A stretch of 64,000 bases of DNA. Source: Tenrec ecaudatus (Eukaryota > Chordata > Mammalia > Afrosoricida > Tenrecidae). Under the pieces are notes generated by a model. It ran no database searches, was not told the origin of the DNA, and saw only the letters and a program-made list of their open reading frames with translations. Each line of letters opens with the position of its first letter. Positions within the stretch are counted from its first letter, which is position 1. Location of the stretch: the NCBI RefSeq assembly GCF_050624435.1, contig NC_134536.1, positions 128,782,758-128,846,757 of the forward strand, in the 5' to 3' direction. Both the position numbers and the translations under genes were made by a program. This document shows positions 53,961 to 64,000 of this stretch, one piece after another.

Positions 53961-54775
53961 GGGCCGAGCCACTCTGAGAGTACTGGATCCTGCAAGAGGG
54001 AGGTGCACCCCTTGGCCAGTGAAGGGGGCAGACATGCAAAGCCAGGCCACCAAGGCGCCGGGGCAACCCTGGCTGAACTGAAGTAACCTGGAGGAAGTGT
54101 GGGGAAAGGGGTGGGGCGGGGAGGCCTCTGGACAAGGTCCCAGCCACCTCTCCCAGCACAGGGGGGCAGGCGCAGGCTGGGCCCCCTGGGCTTCTGGGAA
54201 TGCCACGCTCCCAAATCTTGGTTGCCACCCCCTCACCTCTCCACCCTAGGATTTCAGAATCCTCAAAAGGTGGGCTTCTCCAGACAGTGGGGAGCCAGAA
54301 GCCCCGCCCACAGAGAGCAGAGGTTGGGGTTTGGAATCGACCTTCACCCTCCCTATCTTGGTCAGGTCTGTGCCTTCGCTTCCCTAGTGTGAGCAGACTT
54401 GGGTGCAGCTGACCATCAATCAACGACAGCTATGGCTACTTGAGGAGCACTAGAAAGTCCTGTCCCGGGGCACACACACCCTGGCCCAGGGATCCTTCGG
54501 GCTGCTGCTACCTGGGAGGCTGGAGGTAGCACGGAAGAAAGGCCCGGTGATCGAGTTCCAGCCAGCGAAAGCCCCAGAGAAGACAGGACAGGTCCACTCT
54601 GACACAAACACAGTCACCATGAGTCAGAATGGACTCACCAAAACTTAGGGGATCAGAGGGGGGGTACCTGAGCTGAGCCACCACAGCAGAGGAGAGCAGG
54701 GGGCATTGAGAAGGGGAGGAGACCCTGAGGCTATAGATGTGAAGACCACCTGCTCCACGTCAGCCCTCCCAGCTC

Positions 54776-55113
54776 CAGCAACACTACCACCACCACCTTC
54801 ACCTCCACCTCCTCCTCCATCTCTACCTCCCTCCACCTCCACCTCCACCACCACCACCTCTACCTCCACCACCACCTCCTCCACCTTCACTCCCACCACT
54901 ACCACCTCCTCCTCCACCACCTCCTCCACCTCCACCATCACCACCACCACCACCACCTCCACCTCTACCTCCCTCCACCTCTACCTCCACCACCTTCACT
55001 CCCACCACCTCCACCTCCACCACCACCTCCTCCACCTTCACTCCCACCACCACCACCTCCTCCACCTCCACCTCCACCTCCACCCTCTACCTCCACCTCC
55101 ACCACCCCCTCCG
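54776..55113. repeat. CCACCT/CTCCAC low-complexity tract
   Basis: About 330 bp almost entirely of CAC, CTC and TCC triplets on plus; G-rich GGTGGA on the transcribed-sense strand of PTK7. No stop codons in some frames, hence spurious Thr/Ser/Pro or Glu/Val/Gly frames. Confidence 0.95.
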
Positions 55114-55119
55114 TCCCCT

Positions 55120-57355
55120 TCTGGGTCTGGAATGGCTGTGGCGTCAATGCTACATTCCCAGACTGTCCCTAGGAGCCCCTGTCGGCCTGGGAAACATCAA
55201 AGCCAGCCCCCACGGAGGCCCCCTGTCCTGAGGTCAGTTCACAGTCGGTCCTGGTTAGAGCCTGGCTGAGGGCGACTTGATCTGCTACCAGAGGCAGGGA
55301 GAGAAGCCAGGGCCTTCTTGGAGCCTGAGTCCGGTCACACAATGCTACGTCCACCTCGGCCTTGGGGCTCCTTGCCTGGGAGGCTGGTCCAGAGCCGTGG
55401 CAGGTATCTGTGTCTGCCCGGAGACAGCCGCGCGTGTGCACAGCATGGCTTGTGGGAGGGGCTGTTGGTCTACTGAGTCCTTTGGGGGCAGATAGGCAGG
55501 AAGGTGGACAGCCAGACTCCAGGAAAAGAAGGGTCGGGGGCATGTGGCGCTGGTATGGGCCCTCCGTGGGTAGCAACCAGAAACGGTGGGCAGCAAGGAT
55601 AGGGAGGAGGGAGGAAGACTTGCCTGGAGGTGGCAAGTGGCTAGCACATGCTGTTCCTGTTCCCCTTCCCCCGACACTTGAGGACACCCCCAGGGAGAGG
55701 CCTTCCCCAGCAACCCACTCATCCTGGGCTCCACCATCCGCTGGCCCAAGCGCTATCGCTTCTGCAGCTCCATGCCTGAACTCCAGAGCAGGTCCCGTGG
55801 TCTTTTCTTGGTTGTAATCCTGACCAGAGGGGGTCACCACTAGATGGATCCGAACCATCCACCTTCCGTTCCGTCAGCAGGCAGGAGCAAGCTGTTCTAG
55901 TCCCGGGGAATGAGCCCCAGGACCTTGGGGCAGCCCCATGGTGCGGTCCCTTGGTGGAGGCACAAACGCAGGCTCTGCAGCCGACTGGGACGGGTGTGCG
56001 CTCCATGTGCCCTTCCCCCCTTGGGGACCCCATCGCTGAGTGTGCTCATCAGGGCACAGCTGGGAGCATAGCACAAAAGCACAGGAGGCCTCTGCTTCCC
56101 GGCCGGAGCCCGCCCCTCGGAAGGAGGGACCGAGAAGCCCCCAGGGCATGCTGCAGGCAGAGCCATCTGCCCGCACTGGGCACAGACCCCAACCAGGCTG
56201 GGTGTTGGGGAATACCCAATAAGGGCATTCTCCAAGCTGTCCCTGGCTCCCTGGCACGAATCTATATGCACACACTCACTCTGGTGGGCCTCCGGCCCCA
56301 GCCCTGGGGAAAGGCTGCGTGTCAGCAGCCCAGCTCCCCCCCTCTGCACCCCACCCCCACAAGAGCTCTGTCCCTAGAATGCCGCCCCCCCTTTCTGTTC
56401 TGGGCTCCCAGCCCAGAACTATGCGTGCCTCTGTGCGTGTGTGTGCACACGCACATATGTGCAAAAGTGAGTGTGAGGAAGTGCAGGCAGCCTCAGCAAG
56501 TCTTCCCTCTAAGTATTCCTGATTAGGGATCACTTGGGCGCCCCAAGGCCGGTGCAGGACCCTCCTCCGGGAGTGCTCCCTGGCCGTGTGAGTGGGCGTG
56601 GGCGTGGACCCTCTCTTAGCTCACACATACATGGCCGAGTCCTCCACACGTGGACCACAACTAAGGATCCGTGCCCGACTTCAGCCAGTCCCAAGAGCCA
56701 GGGCACACACAGACACACACTGGAGGTTTGTCACTGGCTGAGGTGCCAGTCCCAAGGTGCTCCACGAGCCAGCGTGGGCAGCTCTCTTCTTCCACACCCT
56801 CAACCAAGAACTAGCAATGCTATGGGTACGAGAGTGGCCCTCAGTGCCCCCAGCACCCCCACCCTGGATCCACAAGAGGTTCCTCCATCTAGAAACCCAG
56901 AGGGTGCCAAGTGGGGGCCCCAGCTGCCCACACCAAGGCCTCTCCCCTGGTAGCCCAGCCCTACCCCACTCCTCTCCCCCAGGAGCCTTTGCACTGGGCA
57001 CAGCCCCCGCCCTCCAGGGAAGGCAAGCTGTGGGATGCTGTTAGCCCCAGACATTTGTGCTTGTCCATTTTCAGGCACAAGTCTCAACCTCTGCAGGAAT
57101 AAACCACCTGAGTAATGAGTCAGCCCTGCCATCGTCTGGTTCTCAGCGGATCCGCAGAGATACAGGGTGCTGTAGGGGGGCTGTGGCTCCCCCGGGCTGG
57201 GCTGGACTGTCCCCCTCCACCACTGCCAGAATGCTCTACAACCCAGATTGTTTGATGATGAATCCCGAAGGCCGGGTTCAGAGGGTGGAAGGAAATCAGG
57301 CACAGCTGACTCCAAGACCCGGCAGCATAGGGGAGATTTCCATCAGCCTTTCGTC
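55120..57355. other. PTK7 intron 1, unassigned
   Basis: 2.2 kb of GC-rich, largely unique-looking sequence. Long open frames reflect base composition; none has a recognised domain. Confidence 0.4.
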
Positions 57356-57361
57356 TGCCCA

Positions 57362-57535
57362 AAGGAGCCCTGGTGGCGGCATGGTTACACGTGGGGCCAC
57401 TGACCGCAAAGTCAGCAGTTCGAACCCACGGACGGTTTTTCGGACACAGACAAGGCTTTCCACACCTGTACAGAGGTGCAGTTCTACCCTGTCCTGCAGA
57501 GGTGCAGTGAGGCCGTGTCCACTCTGAGTCCTTGT
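57362..57535 (+). repeat. AfroSINE
   Basis: AGGAGCCCTGGTGGCGGCAT, AGTCAGCAGTTCGAACCCACG, GCAGTTCTACCCTGTCC. Confidence 0.9.
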
Positions 57536-57541
57536 CTTCCC

Positions 57542-57710
57542 AAAGGCCCCTGGTGGGGCGAGTGGCTCCCACTCTATGACTAGCAGAAAGGTTGCAGGTT
57601 CAACTCTCCCGGTACTGCTCCCGAGCTGACGGCCAGTGAGAACTTCATGGGGAGCTCTTCTGAGACATGAATTAGAGCTGACTCTGTGGCAACGGGTTTG
57701 GATTGTCTTT
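57542..57710 (+). repeat. AfroSINE, diverged
   Basis: GGCCCCTGGTGGGGCGAGTG, GGTTGCAGGTTCAACTCTCC, AGAGCTGACTCTGTGGCAACGG. Confidence 0.7.
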
Positions 57711-58134
57711 GACTTCCAGCGTCTACAAGCCCCCCCACCCCCCGCCCCCGCCACGAGCAGCCCTGGAGAATCTCAGCACTTGCTCTGAGCAGGGCAGGAG
57801 GGAACAGAGCCGGGACCCTGCCCAGCCTTCCTGTGCTGGGATTTCACCCTAAACCTGGACAGGCGCCCACATCCGGATTAGAGGGACAGAACCAAATCAC
57901 CAGGGATTAGGTAGCAACTAGCTATCAGGACAGCTCTTCTTACTTTACACAAAACCACAGCCCAGACCCACTCCTGGGAGGCCCTGGATGGGGGAGGGGT
58001 GTGAGGGGGCGGGGATGAGCCTCCAGCGCCAGGCATAGGTCCTAGGGCAGGCACAAAGACGCCAATCAGACGACCCAGGGAAGGTGCTCCCTGGCCAATG
58101 GGCCCGGATTTGGCCTTTCTATTGGGGCTTAGAG

Positions 58135-58341
58135 AGGAGCCTGGTGGTGTAGTGGTTACATGTTGGGATGCTAACCACAAGGTCAGCGGTTTGAAACCAC
58201 CAGCCACTCCTTGGGAGAAAGACGGGGTTTCCTACTCCCATAAAGAGTTACGGTCCCGGAAACTCGCAGGGGGCAGTTCTGTGATGTCCTACAGGGTCAC
58301 TACGATCCGGCATTGACTCAATGGCGGGGAGTTTGGTTTTG
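58135..58341 (+). repeat. AfroSINE, well preserved
   Basis: GAGCCTGGTGGTGTAGTGGT (A-box region), GGTCAGCGGTTTGAAACCAC (B-box region), through GGGGCAGTTCTGTGATGTCC to CATTGACTCAATGGCGGGGAG and TTTGGTTTTG. The best full-length example in the window. Confidence 0.95.
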
Positions 58342-58687
58342 TCAGTTTATTGGGGCTTGGAGGGCATTCCACCGCTCAGCCTAGTTGCTGGATGCTGTCA
58401 AGGCAGCCTCTGGCACAAATGCGCCGGTCATGACCAGTCAGACCGTGGAGGTCCCCAGTCTTTTTGCACCGGCTAGTTATCAGCAATGGACTGCCTGGCC
58501 TTCTTCCGAGCACAGCTCAGCCGAAACCTGTTCCTCACCATGACACCACGCAAGCCTCTACTGACAAGCCGGGTGGAGGCTGCACATGAAGTGCCCTCGC
58601 CAGCTAGCAAACCCCGCTTGTCTCCCACTGGGCCACCGATGTCCACCTCTCGCCCTTCAACCCCACCCCACCCCCGGCCCCCCACGC

Positions 58688-58852
58688 AGCTGTGCATCCA
58701 ATTCCGACTCATAGCGGATAACAGACCTTGTCCTGTCCAGTTCCCAAGGCTGACCACCTCTGCTGGTGCCTCATCCTGCTCCTGATGGGCTCCAACCACT
58801 GAGACCTTGCAGGGTAGACGCAGAATGCTTAACCGCGGTGCCACCAAAGTGC
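58688..58852 (-). repeat. AfroSINE
   Basis: ATCCAATTCCGACTCATAGCG, GCTTAACCGCGGTGCCACC, the reversed tail and head. Confidence 0.8.
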
Positions 58853-59177
58853 CCTTTCCTCACCCAAACCATACTCACTGCTGTCAAGTCGAGGCCACTC
58901 ACAGTGACCCTCTGTCCTTGTGGTGAGCACCCAACGCTTGCCTGACACCCCAGGGCTCCTCCGAGTCTGTCCTCCCTCCCAGCGACTCTGCACACACCGG
59001 CAAAGCACTGCCCGGTCCTACACTGTCCTCACAGGTGGTCTCGCATCTCTCCAAGCCCACACATGCAGCCGCTGTGTCCCTCCGTCCTGACGAGGGGCCC
59101 CACTACTTCCCCGGGGACGGGTCTCTCCAGACAACATGCCCAAAGTGGTCTTTTAAAAAAAAAATGTTCTCACCCTT

Positions 59178-59425
59178 CAAACTCATTGCCGTCGAGTGAC
59201 GGCGGCAACTCTAAAGGACAGGGTAGAATTGCCCCTCTCAGTTTCTGAGATCCTCACTCTTTTTGGTTGGTTGTTTAAGTTTTGTTGGCACACAATTTAC
59301 ATAGCATACACTTCAGTCGTGAGACCGTAAACCTCTATGACAGTAGAAAGCCCATCCGTCTTTCTCCCGAGGAGCGGCTGGCGGTTTCAAACTGCAGACC
59401 TTGTAGGCAGCAGCCCAATTACCCT
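59178..59425 (-). repeat. AfroSINE split by an insertion
   Basis: AAACTCATTGCCGTCGAGTG and GACAGGGTAGAATTGCCCC, then about 60 unrelated bp (about 59260-59322), then GAGACCGTAAACCTCTATG, GGCGGTTTCAAACTGCAGACC. Confidence 0.8.
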
Positions 59426-60151
59426 CAAATGGCTCCGACGCCCCCAAAGGGAGCAATGCGGATTGAACCCTGCCCTGGAGGAAGTGGGCACTGTGATCAG
59501 TTGGCCTGGACTCTAGTTCCAGTATCGTCCCTGGTGAGTGAGGGGCCCTGGCCCACTTTCAGTGCTCCGGGTAAGTCTCATGGTTTTTATACCTAGAGAA
59601 CTGAGAGCCTGGGACAACCAGGCAGCCACCAAACCCCAGGACCAGATTACAGAAACAAAGGGCCCCACTGCCTGCACCCACCCCCTCCAGCCTCCACCGA
59701 ACACCCAGCCCCCAGAACCTGCCTGACCAAGTGAGGGCCAGGCCCCGGGTGGATTAAGGGCACTCCTATGAAGGGCAGACAGGTGGGGGGGCTCTGAGAC
59801 AGCTGGAGGGTGCGGGCAGGGTTCCAGGATCACAGCTGACAGGTCACTCCCATTCCCGGGGCTCCGACAGGCGGGTGCAACCCCCCCCCCAGCCCCAGAC
59901 CCCACCTCTGCCTTCTAACGTCCACCTCCAGCTCCAGTGGGCAGTGGAACACAGCTGCCAGCCTCCTTGGAATGGACCCAAGAGTTCATCCTAACCTCCC
60001 TAGCCCCATCCCTGTAGTGTAATCCAGTTCGGAATGGGGTTTTCTTTGTTCTGCTAATGACACTGTATGTGTATAGGCTTTGTCCTCAACCCAATCACTC
60101 TGGGCTCTAAAAGGAGCAGATGAGACCCAGAGAAAACCCAGAGCCAAACCA

Positions 60152-60352
60152 CTCCCCCTGCTGTCGAATCCATGCCCTCTCACAGTGACGTGGACAGGAC
60201 AGGGTAGAACTGCCCCTGTGGGTTTCGAAGTACGTAGCTGTTTATGGGAATAGAAAGTTTTGTCTTTCTCCTGTGGAAAGGCTGGTGGTTTCGAACTGCT
60301 GACCTTGAAGTAAGCAGCCCAGTACATAACCCCCTAGGTCATCAGGGCTCCT
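60152..60352 (-). repeat. AfroSINE
   Basis: CTGCTGTCGAATCCATGCCC, GGGTAGAACTGCCCCTGTGG, TGGTTTCGAACTGCTGACC, TAGGTCATCAGGGCTCC. Confidence 0.9.
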
Positions 60353-60779
60353 TGTGGAGCTCATCCCGAAACTGCGGGACGGCAAAAGGTACTGCACAGA
60401 CCTTCCAACAGAGCAGACAGGAGCCTCCTCCTACAGTCGGTGCCCCGAATTCAAACTGGGAAAAAATTAATTTCTGGTCTTGAAAGCCACCTCCTCGTGG
60501 TATTTCGGTTCTAAGTGCACTGGGAAGCCAAGATGCCACCCTGGTGCTCAACCCCCACGGAGTGCAGGTGGCTTCGCTGCCTTCAATGAGGAAAATGCTC
60601 ACTGGCTTTCTACAGAGTTAGAACTGCCCTGAGGCAGGCCTACACTACCCCAGCATGGCAGCTGCTAGCCACCTGGGGACTATTCAAATCAATTAAAATT
60701 CAACGAAACCGGACATGCCACTTCACGGTCACTCTAGCCAAGTGTCAAGGGCTATGGAGTCCCACGTGGTGTGGCTGCA

Positions 60780-61300
60780 GAACAGAACATTCGCATCCCT
60801 GCAGAAGGCTCCGCGTCCACCGGGCTGCGCAGCCTGCCTTTCTCCCGCGGCCCATCTCTGGCCAGGCTCTGTGCGCGGATACGTTATTTCTGCCCCGCAG
60901 AAGCCACACCGCCACCCAGTCTCGTTCTGCGGAGGAGCAGGCTGGCGCGGAGGGGACCCCGGGGGGCACGTGGCAGGGGTCTGGGGCTGCCCCGGGTCAG
61001 CCAGGCCTCGCGCGTGTGTGTCCTGCAAGCCACCACGTGGGTTGCTTTGGGACCCTGCTTCTCCCGTCGTCGTTCATTGAACCCCCTTTCCTCCACCACC
61101 GCCGCCGCCCGCTTCCGCGGGAACCCTGCAGCTGGCACGGATGCTGCGGGAGGCGAGGGCTGCTGCGCGGGCAGGTGCTTGCAAGCCGTGTACGTGCGCG
61201 CGCGCGTGTGTGCGTGCGCGTGCCCTCCTGCCGTCGCACCCTGCGCGCTGCTCCCCGGCGTTTGTTCTCCCTGAAGCCTGCAAAACTCCCAGACGATGGG
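60780..61300. promoter_or_regulatory. GC/CpG-rich block in PTK7 intron 1, no exon assigned
   Basis: CpG-dense sequence with GCGCGCGCG (about 61197-61206), (CCG)-type runs and no recognised repeat. Neither strand shows a frame with signal-peptide content ending in a donor of the right phase, so it is not PTK7 exon 1. Possible orphan CpG island or alternative promoter. Confidence 0.45.
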
Positions 61301-62465
61301 CGGGCTCCGTAGGGTTTCTTTGGGGAGGGAGCAATCAGATGGGGTTTTTCGTCTTTTTGTGAAACAAATGCGTGGCGGAGCACAACTGTTTGGAGTTTGA
61401 AACCCACCCTGTTCCCCTTCACTCTCTGCTCGGTGCGCCCCCACCCCCTCCCTTTATCTGTCTGGGGTTCCAGCCAGGGCGGGGGGGGGGGTCTCTTGTG
61501 ACTTGCCTTGAACCACCCCCCCTTGCCCCCCCACCCCCGCCACCAACCCGCCCATATCCCATCGCTGAGTCCCTTTTCTGCGTTCGCCCCCTCCCCCAAA
61601 CCCCCAAGTCATCTGAGGGGCTGGGCCTCAGCTGGTTTCAAAGGATTAAGAGAGAGTCGATCTCATCTCACGCTTTTATATTTAGACGTGCTCTGCAGAC
61701 CACTTCCCGGAGCAGCCGAGAGGGAGCGGGGAATGTGAGGAAATCACTTTGCTATGCCGTGGGGATGGGGAAACCGCACGCTGCTGGGGCCTGGGGCAGA
61801 GGCTGCATTTGCCACACACCCGGCCACATGCCGAGATGCTTAACACATGTGCGCGAGGCGGGGCCCTGCAGGCCGGAGAAGACCCCGCCTGAGACCCTCT
61901 GCAGCCTGCCGGCCCTCTTGGGGGGCAGGCACTGAAGCCCCCAGGATGCCCGCCCCAGCCTGCCCCCCTGTCTGACCAACAGCTGTTTCTGGAAACCAAC
62001 ACATACACCCCACCCCCCACTCCTGCAGGAAGGGCGTCTTAGAAAAGGATCCGGGCGACTGTACGCCCATCCCTAAGCCACAAAGAAGAATCCAGAACTG
62101 AGGGATCAGCGGGATGGACACGAGAGCTCTGGGCTGGGTGCACTAGGGGCCCAGGAGAGCCACCTCTCTTCCCATCAAAGCAGCTCCTCTCCGAAACCCC
62201 TCTCACGTGTGCGACTGACTGATAGCACAGGGAGGGGAGGTGGGACAGTGACGTCCACACACAACGACAGCCTTGCCCAAATGCCCCTCCAACGTCCCCC
62301 AGCTGAGCCCATGGGTGGTTCAACTACGAACAGAGGCTGATGGTCTGCCCCCACTCAGGCTCCTCGAGGGGCTGGTTCTGGTTTTACAGTGGGGTCACCC
62401 GCTGTGAGCTGGAACTGCTTGAAGGACAATGAGCAACAAGTGGAATCTGTTAGCAGAAGCCCTGG

Positions 62466-62655
62466 AGGGGGCTCAGTGGGTGGATCGGAGGGGGGATGAT
62501 CAGTGGGTGGATGGGAGGGGTGGATGGAGGGGGATCAGTGGGTGGATCAGAGTGGGGGATGATCAGTGGGTGGATCAGAGTGGGGGATGATCAGTGGGTG
62601 GATGGGAGGGGGATCAGTGGGTGGGTGGGTCTGAGGGGTGGATGGAGAGGGAGGT
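62466..62655. repeat. Minisatellite, GATCAGTGGGTGGAT family
   Basis: Six or so imperfect copies of a 25-40 bp unit containing GATCAGTGGGTGGATC(or G); adjacent units share AGAGTGGGGGATGATCAGTG. Confidence 0.9.
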
Positions 62656-62689
62656 GCAGGGCAAGCCAGCTGCTCAATTAGTCAAACCT

Positions 62690-63095
62690 TCAGACCTTCC
62701 TGATGACGTGCTTGCTGGACTCTATAAACGTCGCGTTGCTGCTTAAAATAGAAACTTTCTAATCAGACGAAACTTCGTTTTATGCCTTTATTTCATCCCT
62801 TAGCTGCAGAACCAGTAAATCGTTCCTTTGTGTTTAAGGAAAATCACCCCCAAAGCATTCTCTTTTTTTCTTCTTTAATCCGCGGTTTTCTGTTTTCGAG
62901 AAAGCATCCTGGCTAAAGATAGCAAGATAAATATCTCATTCTCCAAATCAATAACAACAGATGAAAAGGGGGAGGAGGAAAAAAAAGAAACCTGGTGGAT
63001 AACAGGCAGAAAGCACTCCTTGTAGGTTATTTTTAAAGGCACCAGAAACTTTCAACTCATCACCAGATGGTTAAAGCCTAGGGCTAGTCTACTTT
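62690..63095. promoter_or_regulatory. AT-rich candidate conserved non-coding element
   Basis: A sharp drop in GC inside a GC-rich intron, with no repeat signature. Contains AGATAGCAAGATAAATATC (paired GATA motifs), TTTAATCCGCGG, CCTTTGTGT and GTTATTTTTAAAGG. Function is inferred only. Confidence 0.35.
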
Positions 63096-63429
63096 GAGGG
63101 GGGCAATTATGAAGCAGAAGCATGCACCACCAGCTCAGGGGTGGTGGGGGAAAGGGGGAGACAGCCCTATGTGTGGCTGATGCAATAACTGGATCGAATA
63201 GCCAAAAATATGACAAAGCCCCAGAAGTTCATTTCATGCCTACACTGTCAGTCTTCAAGTCAGGGTCTGGACGGCACCGAGGTCTGGCTCCACTTAAGTC
63301 TGGAACTGTCTGTCCCCCTGTTCCAGGGGGGTGCCTCTTACAGAACTCCAAAGTCACGCAGACAGCCGGGGGTTGGGGGTTGGGGTGGGCCTGCAGGCAG
63401 GACGGAGACACCCTGGCTGGCAGGCAGAA

Positions 63430-63720
63430 AGACTAAGGGAGAGAAAGAGAGACAGACAGACATAACAGAAACTGACAGGGAGAGAGGAGAAAGAGTGAAG
63501 GAGACAGAAACAAAGCCAGACCATGAGAGAGACTGACTTGACTGACAGAGATCCTAAGAGACAGAGACCAACAGGGGGGGAAAGATCAGTGGGAGCGGTG
63601 GGGGGAGGTGAAGCAGAGAGAGAAACAAAGAAAGAACCCCCAAGCCCAGGAGACAGAGAGAAGGGCAGAGACCCCAACAGGCTGAGGGAGGTGAGAGGCT
63701 GACAGGCAGACGAACAGACA
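63430..63720. repeat. Purine-rich GA/GACA low-complexity tract
   Basis: Irregular GAGA, GACAGA and AGACAG units on plus. Confidence 0.85.
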
Positions 63721-63722
63721 CA

Positions 63723-63723
<1 letters not shown>

Positions 63724-63770
<47 letters not shown>
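63724..63770. repeat. (CA)n microsatellite
   Basis: About 20 CA units, interrupted once by TA. Confidence 0.95.
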
Positions 63771-63771
<1 letters not shown>

Positions 63772-64000
63772 AGACAGACAGCCAAGGAGAAACACAAGGT
63801 CATAAAGAGAGAAAGGGGAAAGGCAGACAAAGGCATACCAGACACACGAGTGTGCAAAGCACACGCACATGTGTGCACACTTACATACACACGTGTGTGT
63901 GCAGCCTGCGAGCCACACAAGGCTCCTCCCCTGGAATGCAGGTCCCCAAGCCACGTTGACTTGCTGCTCCCCTGGCCAAGGAGGGGCTCCAGACTCAGAA

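Noticed and set aside
54645-55269. Open frames of Glu/Val/Gly or Thr/Ser/Pro repeats
   Set aside because: Products of the CCACCT triplet tract; no start context, splice sites or known protein.
58135-58341. tRNA gene
   Set aside because: The tRNA-like A and B boxes belong to the AfroSINE head; the fold and 3' end of a tRNA are absent.
60884-61599. PTK7 exon 1 in the GC-rich block
   Set aside because: No minus-strand frame has a basic-then-Leu-rich signal peptide followed by a donor in phase 1; exon 1 is expected outside the window.
62466-62655. CRISPR-like repeat array
   Set aside because: Units vary in length, there are no distinct spacers, and the genome is mammalian. It is a minisatellite.

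Overview
This is vertebrate (placental mammal) nuclear DNA. It has long introns with GT-AG splice sites, CpG-rich promoters, poly(A) signals and dense SINE/LINE/DNA-transposon repeats. Three protein-coding genes lie in tandem, all on the minus strand: the 5' part of CUL9 (positions 1 to about 5300), the whole of SRF (about 6300-16050), and PTK7 from exon 2 to its poly(A) signal (about 24600-51506, with intron 1 running off the right edge). Read on the minus strand the order is PTK7 - SRF - CUL9, which is the gene order I know from human 6p21.1. Comparisons with human proteins are from memory.

The repeats point to the species group. About 34 tRNA-derived SINE copies of the AfroSINE type indicate Afrotheria. 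Seven copies of a hAT element with CAG(T/C)GGTTCTCAACC ends and the SPIN (SPACE INVADERS) interior are also present; among afrotherians SPIN is reported from tenrecs. A tenrec such as Echinops telfairi is therefore the best guess (inference). L1-like 3' ends, RTE-clade fragments, MIRs and a 0.5 kb LTR-like family make up the rest.

Layout: 1-3869 CUL9 exons 2-7, including the p53-binding CPH domain; 4800-5560 CUL9 CpG-rich 5' region; 5560-6310 short SRF-CUL9 intergenic gap; 6310-8608 SRF 3' UTR; 8609-15609 seven SRF coding exons giving exactly 508 residues; 15610-16160 SRF 5' UTR and promoter with two perfect CArG boxes, a TATA element, two inverted CCAAT boxes and an octamer; 16160-24600 repeat-rich intergenic DNA; 24600-25411 PTK7 3' UTR; 25412-51506 nineteen PTK7 coding exons (seven Ig domains, one membrane span, a pseudokinase) giving 1043 complete codons plus a split one; 51507-64000 PTK7 intron 1, with repeats, a 330-bp CCACCT tract, an exon-less GC-rich block and an AT-rich candidate conserved element.

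The genes do not form an operon. SRF is a MADS-box transcription factor that binds CArG boxes, including those in its own promoter. PTK7 is a catalytically dead receptor in Wnt/planar-cell-polarity signalling. CUL9 is a cytoplasmic cullin-RING/RBR ubiquitin ligase scaffold that binds p53. Nothing here looks like a new gene system. The most informative non-genic signals are the SPIN copies (a shared internal deletion, one 50-bp remnant with a perfect target-site duplication, one nested in an RTE LINE), a CArG box in SRF intron 2, and an altered protease-cleavage motif in PTK7.
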